A stretch of DNA of 64,000 nt from an uncultured Pseudomonadales bacterium (GTDB lineage: Bacteria > Pseudomonadota > Gammaproteobacteria > Pseudomonadales > Azotimanducaceae), in the NCBI GenBank assembly GCA_958296195.1, contig OY282455.1, positions 4,017,809 to 4,081,808 of the forward strand. The letters are read 5' to 3'. The notes below the pieces were generated by a model. It did not search any database, was not told the origin of the DNA, and saw only the letters and a list, made by a program, of their open reading frames with translations. Made by a program: the position numbers and the translations under genes. This document shows, in pieces, positions 43,458 through 52,246 of the stretch. Numbering within the stretch: position 1 is the stretch's first letter; every line of letters starts with the position of its first letter.

Positions 43458-44627
43458 TCACTCCGCCTGCGGAACCACCATGGCCGACTGATGCAAAGAA
43501 GTGTTCACCACCATGAACATGACATGATTCTCGAACAGGTGGTCGAACTCCTCCAGGCGCGTGAATTTCGGATCCATTTTCCCCTTAGCGGCTTCCGCCA
43601 GCTCGGCAACCCATTCCAATGAATAGACGTAGCGGTGCTTCGCCGGGTCGATGAAATTCTCAAAGGGGATTTCCCCCAGCGCAGCTAGGCAGGCCGCCCT
43701 GAGCTCGGCAATGTACTCGCGCATGAACAGCGCATCCTCCCTTGAGCCGATGTTGCCATGTCCGTCGTTGAAGAAGTTCCAGTCCAAGCCGATGAGCTGC
43801 TCCAAGTCGTCCTCAAACCCCTTCATGTCCAGGGAAAAGTCGAAATTCTCAAACGGCAGGCTGCCCGGAACGAAGAAATCCGGGGCATGCACCACCTTCT
43901 CCTGCACCAAATGGGAGATGGAGGCGTCTATGCTGTGCCGCTTGCCGCCAGTGAAAATCCGCACGATCAGGTCTTCAAAGACGAACTCCCCTGCTGGGAT
44001 GGGCACCACCTCCGTAGGCATGGGCACCGGCTTGCCGTGACGCTTAATTTCATCCACGGTGGCCTGGGAGGCGATGATCCGCAAGTTGACGCCGTTCTTC
44101 CTAGCCGCCGCCGCAAACACTGGCGCTTCGCCAATGTGGTCCAAGTGGCTGTGCGAATAGACCAGTGCGGTGACCGGCAGGTCCGTCACCTTGGCAATGG
44201 CCTGAAGGGCAATTTCCGCGCGCCGGCCGGACAAGGGGTCGAACACCAAGACGCCGCGGTCGCCAACGTGGAAGATCAGGTTGTTGGTTTCCACCGCCAG
44301 CCAATAGGTCCGCTCGGTGAGGCGTTGAACGATGTAGGGCCGTTCAAACCGAAGCGCTTTGTAACCGGCGATTTTCTGCCCCGGCACCAAGGGCTTTGTC
44401 GCCGATGGCTCGACCTGCGTAGCAGCTTGCGCCAAAAAAGGAAAGGCTGCGGGCAAGGCCGCCAAAAGAACCCAGAGCTTTATCCCGCATATTGCGCCAA
44501 GGGCCGCGCTGGGGCGAAATGATGGGCGAGCGGGGCGATTGCTCAAATTGAAGGAAGGGCCGGCACCGGGCAAAAGCTCGCGCAATTTGCTTGATTTCCC
44601 CGCAGTCAGGAAAGGCAATCCAGTCAT
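43458..44627 (-). CDS. Exported single-domain MBL-fold hydrolase (MBL 3)
   Basis: 389 residues. ATG 44627 overlaps the MDR 2 stop as ATGA, so the genes are coupled. A long basic n-region precedes a signal peptide (KLWVLLAALPAAFPFLAQA). MBL motifs: LVYSHSHLDHIGEAPV near 157 (HxHxDH), then GGKRHSIDASISHL and FNDGHGNIGSREDA. It has no LolA-like half. It aligns with the second MBL domain of the double protein at 45.7-48.6 kb (TERTYWLAVET, NDGHGNIGSR in both), not with MBL 1 and 2. Last gene of the double MBL-MDR-MBL operon. Confidence 0.87.
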   Translation of the reverse strand: MTGLPFLTAGKSSKLRELLPGAGPSFNLSNRPARPSFRPSAALGAICGIKLWVLLAALPAAFPFLAQAATQVEPSATKPLVPGQKIAGYKALRFERPYIVQRLTERTYWLAVETNNLIFHVGDRGVLVFDPLSGRRAEIALQAIAKVTDLPVTALVYSHSHLDHIGEAPVFAAAARKNGVNLRIIASQATVDEIKRHGKPVPMPTEVVPIPAGEFVFEDLIVRIFTGGKRHSIDASISHLVQEKVVHAPDFFVPGSLPFENFDFSLDMKGFEDDLEQLIGLDWNFFNDGHGNIGSREDALFMREYIAELRAACLAALGEIPFENFIDPAKHRYVYSLEWVAELAEAAKGKMDPKFTRLEEFDHLFENHVMFMVVNTSLHQSAMVVPQAE

Positions 44628-45646
44628 TTATCATCTCCATTGTCCGTTTGTTCGGCCTGCTTCATCTGCAGAAGCAACTTCCCGATCACGCTCCGGCCTT
44701 CCAAGGTTTCGTACATCTCCTTGGCCCGCTCGAAGGGAAACACCTGGCCGATGGGCACCCGCAGGCGGCCGTCAGCGACCCGCTCCCAGATGTGCGCAAC
44801 GCCCTGGTTCCAGCGCTTGGATCCCGGGCGAGTGCGCAGCAGCTCGAAACAGGTGAAGGAAGCGTTGTGCTCGTAGAGCTTGTCCCGCAGCAGCCGCACC
44901 TCGCCTTGCGGCCAGTCCTCGGCCTCGCCGATGCTGATGACATTGGCGTAGTCGTTGACCACTTCAAAATTGCGCCAGAGGGTTTTGCCCCCCAAGGAGT
45001 CAATCACCACGTCAACCCCCCTGCCGCCGGTGATTTCCAGCACCGCCGCCCCGAATTCCTGCTGGTTGCGGTCGATGACGTCGTGGGCGCCGTATTCCTG
45101 CGCCGTGGCGATCTTGGCCGGCGAATAGGTGGTGCCGATGACCTTTGCGCCCCAATCCACCGCCAACTGGGTGGCGTACAGTCCTACGCCGCCGCTGATG
45201 GCGTGGACTAAGACGAACTCCCCCGGCTCAAGGCGATGAATGCTGAACAACAGGTGATAGGCGGTCAGGCCCGGCGTCAGCAGGGCGGCGCCTTGGGCGG
45301 TGCTCATGGCCGGCAGCAGCGGCATGATGAAATTGCGGGGAAAGCAGGCGAATTCCGCAAAGGCACCGGTATCCGTCGGACTGATGGCGGCAACCAAATC
45401 CCCTTTGTTCAGGTCCTTAACGTTTTCGCCGAATTCCGCCACCGCGCCGGCGCAATCCAAGCCAGGTATGAATGGCGGTTGCGGCATGCTGGGATACACG
45501 CCCCGACGCTGCTGGGTGTCCGCCCAGTTGATCGACGCATGATGCACCTCAACCAACACGTCGTCCGGCCCGCATGGCGGGGTGGGCACTTCAGTCAAAA
45601 CCGGCTGGGCGTCTTCGCCGGGGCGTTCAATCAGATATGCTCGCAT
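44624..45646 (-). CDS. Medium-chain dehydrogenase, quinone-oxidoreductase-like (MDR 2)
   Basis: 340 residues: NWADTQQRRGVYPS, IPGLDCAGAVAEFG, FVLVHAISGGVGLYATQLA (nucleotide loop), VVIDSLGGKTLWRNF and SVIGKLLLQMK. Close paralogue of MDR 1 (shared GEAE-WPQGEVR and RVADGRL segments). NADPH-dependent enone/quinone reductase in the cytoplasm, unlike its two exported neighbours. Sits between the double MBL gene (48 bp upstream) and MBL 3 (overlapping). Confidence 0.87.
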   Translation of the reverse strand: MRAYLIERPGEDAQPVLTEVPTPPCGPDDVLVEVHHASINWADTQQRRGVYPSMPQPPFIPGLDCAGAVAEFGENVKDLNKGDLVAAISPTDTGAFAEFACFPRNFIMPLLPAMSTAQGAALLTPGLTAYHLLFSIHRLEPGEFVLVHAISGGVGLYATQLAVDWGAKVIGTTYSPAKIATAQEYGAHDVIDRNQQEFGAAVLEITGGRGVDVVIDSLGGKTLWRNFEVVNDYANVISIGEAEDWPQGEVRLLRDKLYEHNASFTCFELLRTRPGSKRWNQGVAHIWERVADGRLRVPIGQVFPFERAKEMYETLEGRSVIGKLLLQMKQAEQTDNGDDK

Positions 45647-45694
45647 TGGCCTTCTCCTCGATCGGAACTCGCTGCGCAGTGCTGGCCTTGGGCG

Positions 45695-48637
45695 TTAGGG
45701 CCGCATTCCGTGCATGTTCAGATCCACCGCTATGTAGAACACATGGTTTTTCAAAATCCTCTCAAACAGATCGTGATGTCCGTATTTGCCCTCCATGTCC
45801 GCCTTGACCCGTTCGTACAGCGGGCCTTCAATGAAGGCCAACACCTGCTCGAAGCGATTTTTTGAGGATTCCGGCTCCATGTACTCGGTAAAGTCCTGCA
45901 CGCCGGACAACGCCCGATAGGTGGCGGCCTTGACGTCATTGACGTAGGTGCGGACGTAGTGCGCATCGGCCCTGCTGCCGATGTTGCCGTGGCCGTCGTT
46001 GAAGAACTCCCAATCCAGCTCCAGCAGGTAGTCAAGGGAGTCTTCATAGGCTTTCAGATCCAGCGCAAAGTCGAAGTCCTGAAACGGGATGTAGCCCGGC
46101 ACGAAGAAGTCCACGCCATGCACCACCTTCTCGGAAGGCAGATGAATGATCGAGGAATCCGGGCTGTGGCGTATTCCCTTGGAGCTATCGACGGTGACCC
46201 GCAAATCCTCAAAGGCGAATTCGCCAAATTTTGGCGGCAGCACCTCGTTCGGCATGGGCACGGGCTTGTTGAACCGCTTGATTTCCTCCAAGGTTTCCGA
46301 TGTGGCGATGACTCTCAGCTTGACGCCCTTCGCCTTCGCGGCCTCGGTAATTTTCCGCCCGTCGCCGATATGGTCCAAATGGCTGTGCGAATACAGCATG
46401 GCGGTCACGGGCAGATCCGTGACCATGCCAATCGCCTGCAAGGCGATCTCCCCCCGACCATCGGACAGCGGGTCGATGAGCAGAACCCCTTCATCCCCCA
46501 CATGGAAGATGGCGTTGTAGGTTTCCACGGCCAGCCAATAGGTTCGCTCGGTCAGCCGCTGCAATAGATAGGGTTGCCGAAAGCGAAGCTGCTCATAGTC
46601 GGCAATCTTTTCGCCCGGCTTCAGGAGCCGCGTCGCGGAAGGCGTGACCTCGCCGGCAGCGGCAGGCGGGGCAATTTGCTGAGCGGCGGTGTCCATATCG
46701 ACTTGGGGCCGGCCGGCAAGCCCGGTGACATGGGCCTTGAACGCCTCGAAGGGGACGTCCGGTGCCGGCCCGTGGCTGCCCACGATGGTTTTTGGCCGCA
46801 GCCCCCAGCGCGCAATTCCATTGAGCAAGTCCAGGCCGTTGCCCGGCGGTTCGTCGGGTTCCTCCGTCACCGAGTACAGGTCCCCGTTGTAAATCAGCTT
46901 CTCGTTGTCCAGGTGCAGCATCAGCATGTCGGTCACATGCCTGTTTTCCACGGGATAGAGGGTCACGGGACGGACGGCGTCCTCAAGGCGAAGGAACTCA
47001 TCCGCGGCGATGCCGATGACTTGCGCCGGCACGGGATTTTGGTCCAAGGCGTCCGGCATGATGGTCGCCTTCCGAGGGCTCAGGTGGCGGGCGTAGTGCG
47101 CCTGCGCCGCGGCATGGCACACCAGTTTGGCGCCGGCGGCCATGAACGGCCGGATGCCGCCGGCGTGATCGACGTGATGATGGGTGGGCACCACATGGGA
47201 AACCGGCTTGCCGGGGGATTTTCGCGCCATCCAGGCCAGCAGAGCTTCGCCCTTGTTATCCAGAAAGCCGGGATCGGAGACGATAAAGCCCCGCTCTTGC
47301 TCAACGATCAACGTTCTGGCCGATTCATCCGGGGTTGAGAACACCAAGTAAACCCCAGGCGCAATTTCCCGGGGCTGCACTTGCAGCGGGCCAACCGGCT
47401 TGCCCGGAGACCCGCCGTGCGCAATGCCCGTGATCCACTGGCTTATCCCGGCGCCACGCCGGGCAAGCTCGGCGTCATGCACATAACGTGCGTTGGGCGG
47501 GGGAGTGAACCGACTTTCGGGGATGGCCGTGTTGATCGAAACCTCCGTGCGGCTGACGTCCAGTATCGGCGCGCCGGCAATGGACAGCTTGATGCGCATG
47601 GGCAAGGCCACACCCCGCACGGGCTGCCAATCGTGGTAAGTCACCTCCAGCGGCACGTCGCCCAGCAGGATGTCGTGCTCCATGGTGCTCAATTTGCTGA
47701 TGCGCCCCGATTCGTTGTGGACATGCAGCCTGATGGGGTAAACCTCATCTTGGACGACCAGCCTGGAATGCGCCGCCTGTTCGATTCGCTGGTCGTTGCG
47801 CCAAGCCGTTAGCCAACCCGCATCAACGACGACCTCCGAGGCCACTAGTTCCTTGAAGCGCAGACCTCGCCAACGGTCCAACCAATCCTGGTTGACCAGC
47901 AACTTGCGCTGACCCGACACAAGGCCGAAATGCAGGGTCACAGGGTAGATCTGATCGTCGTCCAGCTGCGGTGCCAGCGGAGCGGGAAGGTTGCCGGGCG
48001 CTGACGCCTTGAAGGGGTCCCGAAGCGTTTCCTGAAGCAGGATGTGGGGGTTCAGCAGGCGCTCGGTCTTGATGGTTATCGCCCAGCGGCTGGGGTTCAT
48101 CGCCGTGCCGGCACCGGTGTCGTAGTAGAAGTTGTCGCGGCCCAAGGTGTAGCCAGCGTCGCCAACAATCAGTTCCGTTGCGTCCCGCTTGAAGCCGTAC
48201 AGATTTTCATGGCGGTAGTCCAGCCGCAAGCGGCCGGCGGACAGGTCGTGCCACTCCTCGACGTCGGAACGGGTCGCCTTGAACAGCCCTCTGCCCGGCT
48301 CGGGGCCTAAGCCCAGTATGTAGCGCTCCCGGACGGATGTGATCGCCAAGGTCTCGACGCCGGCCAAGGCGGTGCGCCCGCCGGCTCCTGCATAAGCTCT
48401 TTCCAGGACTTCCGCCACGGCTCGATCATCGGCGGCGGCCGGCACCATTCCGCATATTGCGCCAAGGGCCGCGATGATCGCGCCAAAAAGCCAGCGAGGA
48501 CGCGGCCAGCGTAGTTTGCGCCCAGGACGTTTCCAAACAATGGCCAAGACAGTCCCGGCGGCACCGGCAACCACGCCCCTCCCCGCCTTGCGCTGGGCCG
48601 TTGCATTGGACCGCGAATCCACCAAGCGATGCTCCAA
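45695..48637 (-). CDS. Double MBL-fold hydrolase: LolA-like + MBL + second MBL domain (MBL 4)
   Basis: 980 residues from TTG 48637 (GGGAGA upstream). A long basic leader precedes a transmembrane/signal segment (WLFGAIIAALGAICGMVPAAA). Residues 60-660 match MBL 1 end to end: LRLDYRHENLY, HNESGRISKLSTMEHD, EVTYHDWQPVRGVALP, PTHHHVDHAGG near 482, IYNGDLYSV, GSHG. After a linker rich in Ala/Pro, residues 690-980 match MBL 3: LTERTYWLAVET, YSHSHLDHIGD near 748, FNDGHGNIGSR. Both HxHxDH motifs are intact, so both domains should be active. First gene of a three-gene operon, divergent from MBL 5 across site D. Confidence 0.87.
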   Translation of the reverse strand: MEHRLVDSRSNATAQRKAGRGVVAGAAGTVLAIVWKRPGRKLRWPRPRWLFGAIIAALGAICGMVPAAADDRAVAEVLERAYAGAGGRTALAGVETLAITSVRERYILGLGPEPGRGLFKATRSDVEEWHDLSAGRLRLDYRHENLYGFKRDATELIVGDAGYTLGRDNFYYDTGAGTAMNPSRWAITIKTERLLNPHILLQETLRDPFKASAPGNLPAPLAPQLDDDQIYPVTLHFGLVSGQRKLLVNQDWLDRWRGLRFKELVASEVVVDAGWLTAWRNDQRIEQAAHSRLVVQDEVYPIRLHVHNESGRISKLSTMEHDILLGDVPLEVTYHDWQPVRGVALPMRIKLSIAGAPILDVSRTEVSINTAIPESRFTPPPNARYVHDAELARRGAGISQWITGIAHGGSPGKPVGPLQVQPREIAPGVYLVFSTPDESARTLIVEQERGFIVSDPGFLDNKGEALLAWMARKSPGKPVSHVVPTHHHVDHAGGIRPFMAAGAKLVCHAAAQAHYARHLSPRKATIMPDALDQNPVPAQVIGIAADEFLRLEDAVRPVTLYPVENRHVTDMLMLHLDNEKLIYNGDLYSVTEEPDEPPGNGLDLLNGIARWGLRPKTIVGSHGPAPDVPFEAFKAHVTGLAGRPQVDMDTAAQQIAPPAAAGEVTPSATRLLKPGEKIADYEQLRFRQPYLLQRLTERTYWLAVETYNAIFHVGDEGVLLIDPLSDGRGEIALQAIGMVTDLPVTAMLYSHSHLDHIGDGRKITEAAKAKGVKLRVIATSETLEEIKRFNKPVPMPNEVLPPKFGEFAFEDLRVTVDSSKGIRHSPDSSIIHLPSEKVVHGVDFFVPGYIPFQDFDFALDLKAYEDSLDYLLELDWEFFNDGHGNIGSRADAHYVRTYVNDVKAATYRALSGVQDFTEYMEPESSKNRFEQVLAFIEGPLYERVKADMEGKYGHHDLFERILKNHVFYIAVDLNMHGMRP

Positions 48638-48664
48638 GGAAAATCTCCCTACGCCCGAGGCATT

Positions 48665-48699
48665 TTATATAATAAACTTACATAATCAACTTTACTAAT
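48665..48699. promoter_or_regulatory. 13-bp repeat site D between two divergent MBL operons
   Basis: TTATATAATAAAC (48665), TTACATAATCAAC (48678) and TTTACTAATTGGC (48691, diverged) follow head to tail. The site is 28 bp upstream of the TTG start of the double MBL gene and about 85 bp upstream of the ATG of MBL 5, placed to control both. Confidence 0.7.
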
Positions 48700-48782
48700 T
48701 GGCCGGAAGCGGATCAAGCTGGGCGGGCAGATTCAGACGGCGCCACTGGCTAGGCTGCAACGCGCATGGGAGGGCTGGAATC

Positions 48783-50708
48783 ATGTGGTTGACGAGACTC
48801 AAGACGGATCGCTGGCGGCAAATCCCGCTGTGGGCCGCCATGCTGGGCTTGCTTGCGGCCTGCGACGGAGGCCCAGCCGATGCAACGGCAACCGATGCTG
48901 GCCCCGCTGCGCAAGAAACTGCGGGGTCAGCCGACACCGAAGCCGTCAACGAGGTGCTTGAGCTGGCCTACCAAGGCATTGGCGGCAAGCCGTCCTTGAT
49001 GAACTTGGCCGGATTTTCCGCAGTCTCCTCAAGAGACCGCTACGTCATGGGAATGGGAATCGAACCGGGCAACGGCCTGTTCAAGTCGGTCTCGTCCGCA
49101 GCGCAGACCTCCTACGACCTAGGCGGCGAGCGGCTGCGCCAGGATTTCAGGCACGCCAATCTCTACGGATTGACCGTTGAAGTCACGGAATTGATCGTCG
49201 AAGGAGCCGGCTACAGCATTGGCCGGGACGACATCTATGGGGAAGCCCGCCTCGCCGCCGCCCCCTTGAACTCCGGCCGCATGGCCATGGCGCTGAAAAC
49301 CGAACGCCTGCTGAACCCCCACATCCTTTTGCGGCAGACGCTAGAGGACCCAAGCATTGCTTCCCTCGGCATGGCGGAGTTCCCGGACACGATGGTGGTC
49401 TTGGGCGAACAAGCCGTGTACCCGATTGCCCTGACCTTCGATGGGGCCACCAATTTCCGCCGCATGCTGACCAACGAGCAATGGCTGCAAAAGTGGGAGG
49501 GCACGGACTTGGTGCAACTGGCCACCAATGGCGACATCGTCGTGGACGGGCAGTGGTTCGAGCGCTGGCAGGCGCCCCGGCAACTGGATCTTGGCGACTA
49601 TCATGTGCTCGCCATTGAGGATGCGCTCTACCCACTGTATCTGCATGTCAACAAGCAAACCGGGCGCATCCACAAACTGGCGACGATGGAGCACGATTGG
49701 GCGTTCGGCGATGTCCTGCTGGAGGCGACCTACCACGATTGGCGGGATGTGGATGGCGTTCGGTTTCCCTCGCAAATCAAGGTTTCGGCTGCCGCGACCC
49801 CGGCCTTGGAGGTCAACCGCTCATCGATCGCCGTCAACCCTCAATTTGATGAGGCGATCTTCTCCCGCCCGGAAGGGGTGGTTTACGAACATGACGAAAT
49901 CGCGGCCCGGCGCGGCGCCGGCGTCAGCCAGTGGATACTGGGGCTGGCCCATGCCGGTTCGCCGCGGCCGCTGGGCAGGCCGGAGAAGATAGAGGCCGCC
50001 GAGTTCAAGCCGGGCCTGCACTTCCTGCGGGCCAACGTGGAGGATGACGACTCCATCAGGACGCTGGTGGTGGAGCAGGAAAACGGCGTCATCGCCGTTG
50101 ACCCCGGCTTGGAGGACTTGAAGAGCGACCTCATGATCGCCTGGATGAACGAGCGGTTTCCCGGCAAGCCGATCAGCCACGTCATCCTGACCCACCACCA
50201 TGTGGACCATGTGGGCGGGGTCAGGCCCTTCGTTGCCGCCGGCGCCGCGGTGGTGGCCCACGAGGCGGCGAGGGAATACTACTTGGCGAACCTTAGCCGC
50301 ACGGGCAGAACCATCATGCCCGACGCGCTGGACCGAAATCCCGTTCCCGCCAAGGTGATTGGCGTCAAGGCCGGCGAATTCCTCCGGCTTGAGGACCAAG
50401 AGCGACCCGTTTCGGTTTACCCTGTCTTCAACAGGCACTCCTCCGACGGGGTGGTGGTTTTGGTGGAAAATGAGGGCGTTCTCTACAACGGCGACCTTTA
50501 CTCACCGGGCAACAAGGTGGAGGAGGTGCCGGCCGAAGTGCCGCTGACCGGCCTCGACCTGGAAAAGACCATTCAGGCAAGCAACTTAAGCGTCCGGTTC
50601 ATCGCCGGCTCCCACGCCCGTCCGAACGTACCCTACAACACGGCACCCTACGAAGACTTCAAGAGACATCTGCAATTCCACGAACAAGCGCAACGGCAGG
50701 CACCATGA
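48783..50708 (+). CDS. Exported MBL-fold hydrolase, lipoprotein, with LolA-like region (MBL 5)
   Basis: 641 residues from ATG 48783 (GGAGGG upstream; a TTG-initiated extension to 48699 would run into site D and is rejected). Lipobox LLAAC after a hydrophobic core. N-terminal half: LAYQGIGGKPSLMNLAG, LRQDFRHANLYG, HVNKQTGRIHKLATMEHD, EATYHDWRDVDGVRFP. MBL domain: LTHHHVDHVGGVRP near 469, LYNGDLYSPG, GSHA. First gene of a plus-strand operon: MBL, amidohydrolase, GPH symporter, MBL, MarR. Periplasmic face of the outer membrane is the expected site. Confidence 0.87.
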   Translation: MWLTRLKTDRWRQIPLWAAMLGLLAACDGGPADATATDAGPAAQETAGSADTEAVNEVLELAYQGIGGKPSLMNLAGFSAVSSRDRYVMGMGIEPGNGLFKSVSSAAQTSYDLGGERLRQDFRHANLYGLTVEVTELIVEGAGYSIGRDDIYGEARLAAAPLNSGRMAMALKTERLLNPHILLRQTLEDPSIASLGMAEFPDTMVVLGEQAVYPIALTFDGATNFRRMLTNEQWLQKWEGTDLVQLATNGDIVVDGQWFERWQAPRQLDLGDYHVLAIEDALYPLYLHVNKQTGRIHKLATMEHDWAFGDVLLEATYHDWRDVDGVRFPSQIKVSAAATPALEVNRSSIAVNPQFDEAIFSRPEGVVYEHDEIAARRGAGVSQWILGLAHAGSPRPLGRPEKIEAAEFKPGLHFLRANVEDDDSIRTLVVEQENGVIAVDPGLEDLKSDLMIAWMNERFPGKPISHVILTHHHVDHVGGVRPFVAAGAAVVAHEAAREYYLANLSRTGRTIMPDALDRNPVPAKVIGVKAGEFLRLEDQERPVSVYPVFNRHSSDGVVVLVENEGVLYNGDLYSPGNKVEEVPAEVPLTGLDLEKTIQASNLSVRFIAGSHARPNVPYNTAPYEDFKRHLQFHEQAQRQAP

Positions 50709-52243
50709 GTTCTTCGCTCATTCGCGGCAAGTACGTCGTCTGCAGGGCCACAGGCCGCACCGATGCGCAGGTGATCGATGACGGCGCCGTCTTCCAAGAG
50801 AACGGCGTCATCGTCGAGGTCGGCCCTTACCCGGAGTTGGCGGCCAAGCATCAGCCGGACGAGGTGCTCGGTTCCGCTAGGCACATTGTGCTGCCGGGGT
50901 TCGTCAACAGCCATCACCACATCGGCTTGACACCGTTTCAGTTGGGCTCCCCCGACCACAACCTGGAGTTGTGGATCGCCAGCCGCCTGGGCGCCCGGTT
51001 CGTTGACCGCCATCTGGACACTCTCTACTCCGCTTTTGAGCTCGTGGAATCCGGCGTGACCACGGTGCAGCATCTGCACGGTTGGCTGGGCGGCGGCGTC
51101 CCGGACGTGGTCACACGGGCCGAGCAGATTCTCGGGGCCTATCAGGCCATTGGCATGCGGGCGTCCTACTCCTTCTCGATGCCGGACCAAAACCGCTTCG
51201 TCCTCGATGCGGACGAGCGCTTCATCCGTTCCCTGCCGCCGGCCGTCGGCAACGAGCTGGCCGCCTTGCTGGAGGCGGTGTCCATGCCTCTTGACGAGGT
51301 GTTTTCGGTGTTTGTCGAATTGTGGGAGCGTTGGCGCGGGTCGGAGCGCATCCGCATACAGCTGGCCCCGGCGAACCTGCATTGGTGCTCCGACGAGTTG
51401 CTGCAAAAGCTGCACGAACACGCCCTGAAGTATGGCGTCGGCCTGCACATGCACCTCGACGAGACCCCCTATCAAAGGGAGTACGCCCGGCGGCGCACCG
51501 GCGCCTCGGCGGTCAGCCACCTGCACCAAATGGGTTTTCTGGGGCCGCATCTGACGCTGGGGCACGGCGTGTGGCTGAACGAAGAGGACATAGACTTGGC
51601 CGCCGAAACCGGCACGATGATCTGCACCAATCCCAGTTCCAATCTGCGTTTGCGCAGCGGCATCGCGCCGCTGCAGCAATTCGCCGCCAAGGGTGTGCGG
51701 GTGGCCATCGGCATCGACGAGGCCGGCATCAACGACGACCGGGACATGCTGCAGGAAATGCGCCTGGTCCTGGATCTGCACAGAACGCCGGGCATGGATG
51801 ACGTGGTCCCCACCGCGCCGGAGGTCTTTCGGATGGCCACCGAAAACGGCGCCCTCACAACCGGCTTCGGGGCGAACATCGGCGTTTTGGCGCCGGGCCG
51901 GGCGGCGGACATCGTGATGATGGACTGGGAGGAAATCGCCTTCCCCTACCTGCACGAAGACACGCCGGCCCTGGATGCGGTTTTGCGCCGCGCCAAATCG
52001 GCCAATGTGAAGACGGTGCTGGTGGCCGGGGAGGCCATCCTGAAGGACGGCCAGTTTACGAAGGTCGATAAGCAAGCGGCCCTCGCCGAATTGGCCGACT
52101 CCCTGCGCACGCCCTTAAGCCCCGACGAACGGCGGCGCGGCGAACTGGGCGCCAAGCTGCTGCCGCATATCAGGGGCTTCTACAACAGCTGGCATGACCG
52201 CCGACAATGGGCGCCTTACTACCAGCACAACTCCCGTCGCTAG
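50705..52243 (+). CDS. ATZ/TRZ-type amidohydrolase (deaminase/chlorohydrolase-like)
   Basis: 512 residues; ATG overlaps the MBL 5 stop as ATGA. Metal motif LPGFVNSHHHIGLTP near 60 (HxH), HMHLDETPYQ near 250 (His), LGHGVWLNEED near 280 (His with the Glu after) and IGIDEAGINDD near 340 (catalytic Asp). This order is that of atrazine/hydroxyatrazine hydrolases, guanine and 8-oxoguanine deaminases. It hydrolyses an aminated or amide-type heterocycle in the cytoplasm, in line with the NCS2 permease and ureide enzymes elsewhere in the window. Exact substrate unknown. Confidence 0.87.
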   Translation: MSSSLIRGKYVVCRATGRTDAQVIDDGAVFQENGVIVEVGPYPELAAKHQPDEVLGSARHIVLPGFVNSHHHIGLTPFQLGSPDHNLELWIASRLGARFVDRHLDTLYSAFELVESGVTTVQHLHGWLGGGVPDVVTRAEQILGAYQAIGMRASYSFSMPDQNRFVLDADERFIRSLPPAVGNELAALLEAVSMPLDEVFSVFVELWERWRGSERIRIQLAPANLHWCSDELLQKLHEHALKYGVGLHMHLDETPYQREYARRRTGASAVSHLHQMGFLGPHLTLGHGVWLNEEDIDLAAETGTMICTNPSSNLRLRSGIAPLQQFAAKGVRVAIGIDEAGINDDRDMLQEMRLVLDLHRTPGMDDVVPTAPEVFRMATENGALTTGFGANIGVLAPGRAADIVMMDWEEIAFPYLHEDTPALDAVLRRAKSANVKTVLVAGEAILKDGQFTKVDKQAALAELADSLRTPLSPDERRRGELGAKLLPHIRGFYNSWHDRRQWAPYYQHNSRR

Positions 52244-52246
52244 CGG

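Noticed and set aside
48699-48782. TTG-initiated N-terminal extension of MBL 5
   Set aside because: It would run across the end of repeat site D and put 28 polar residues before the lipoprotein signal; ATG 48783 has a good ribosome-binding site.
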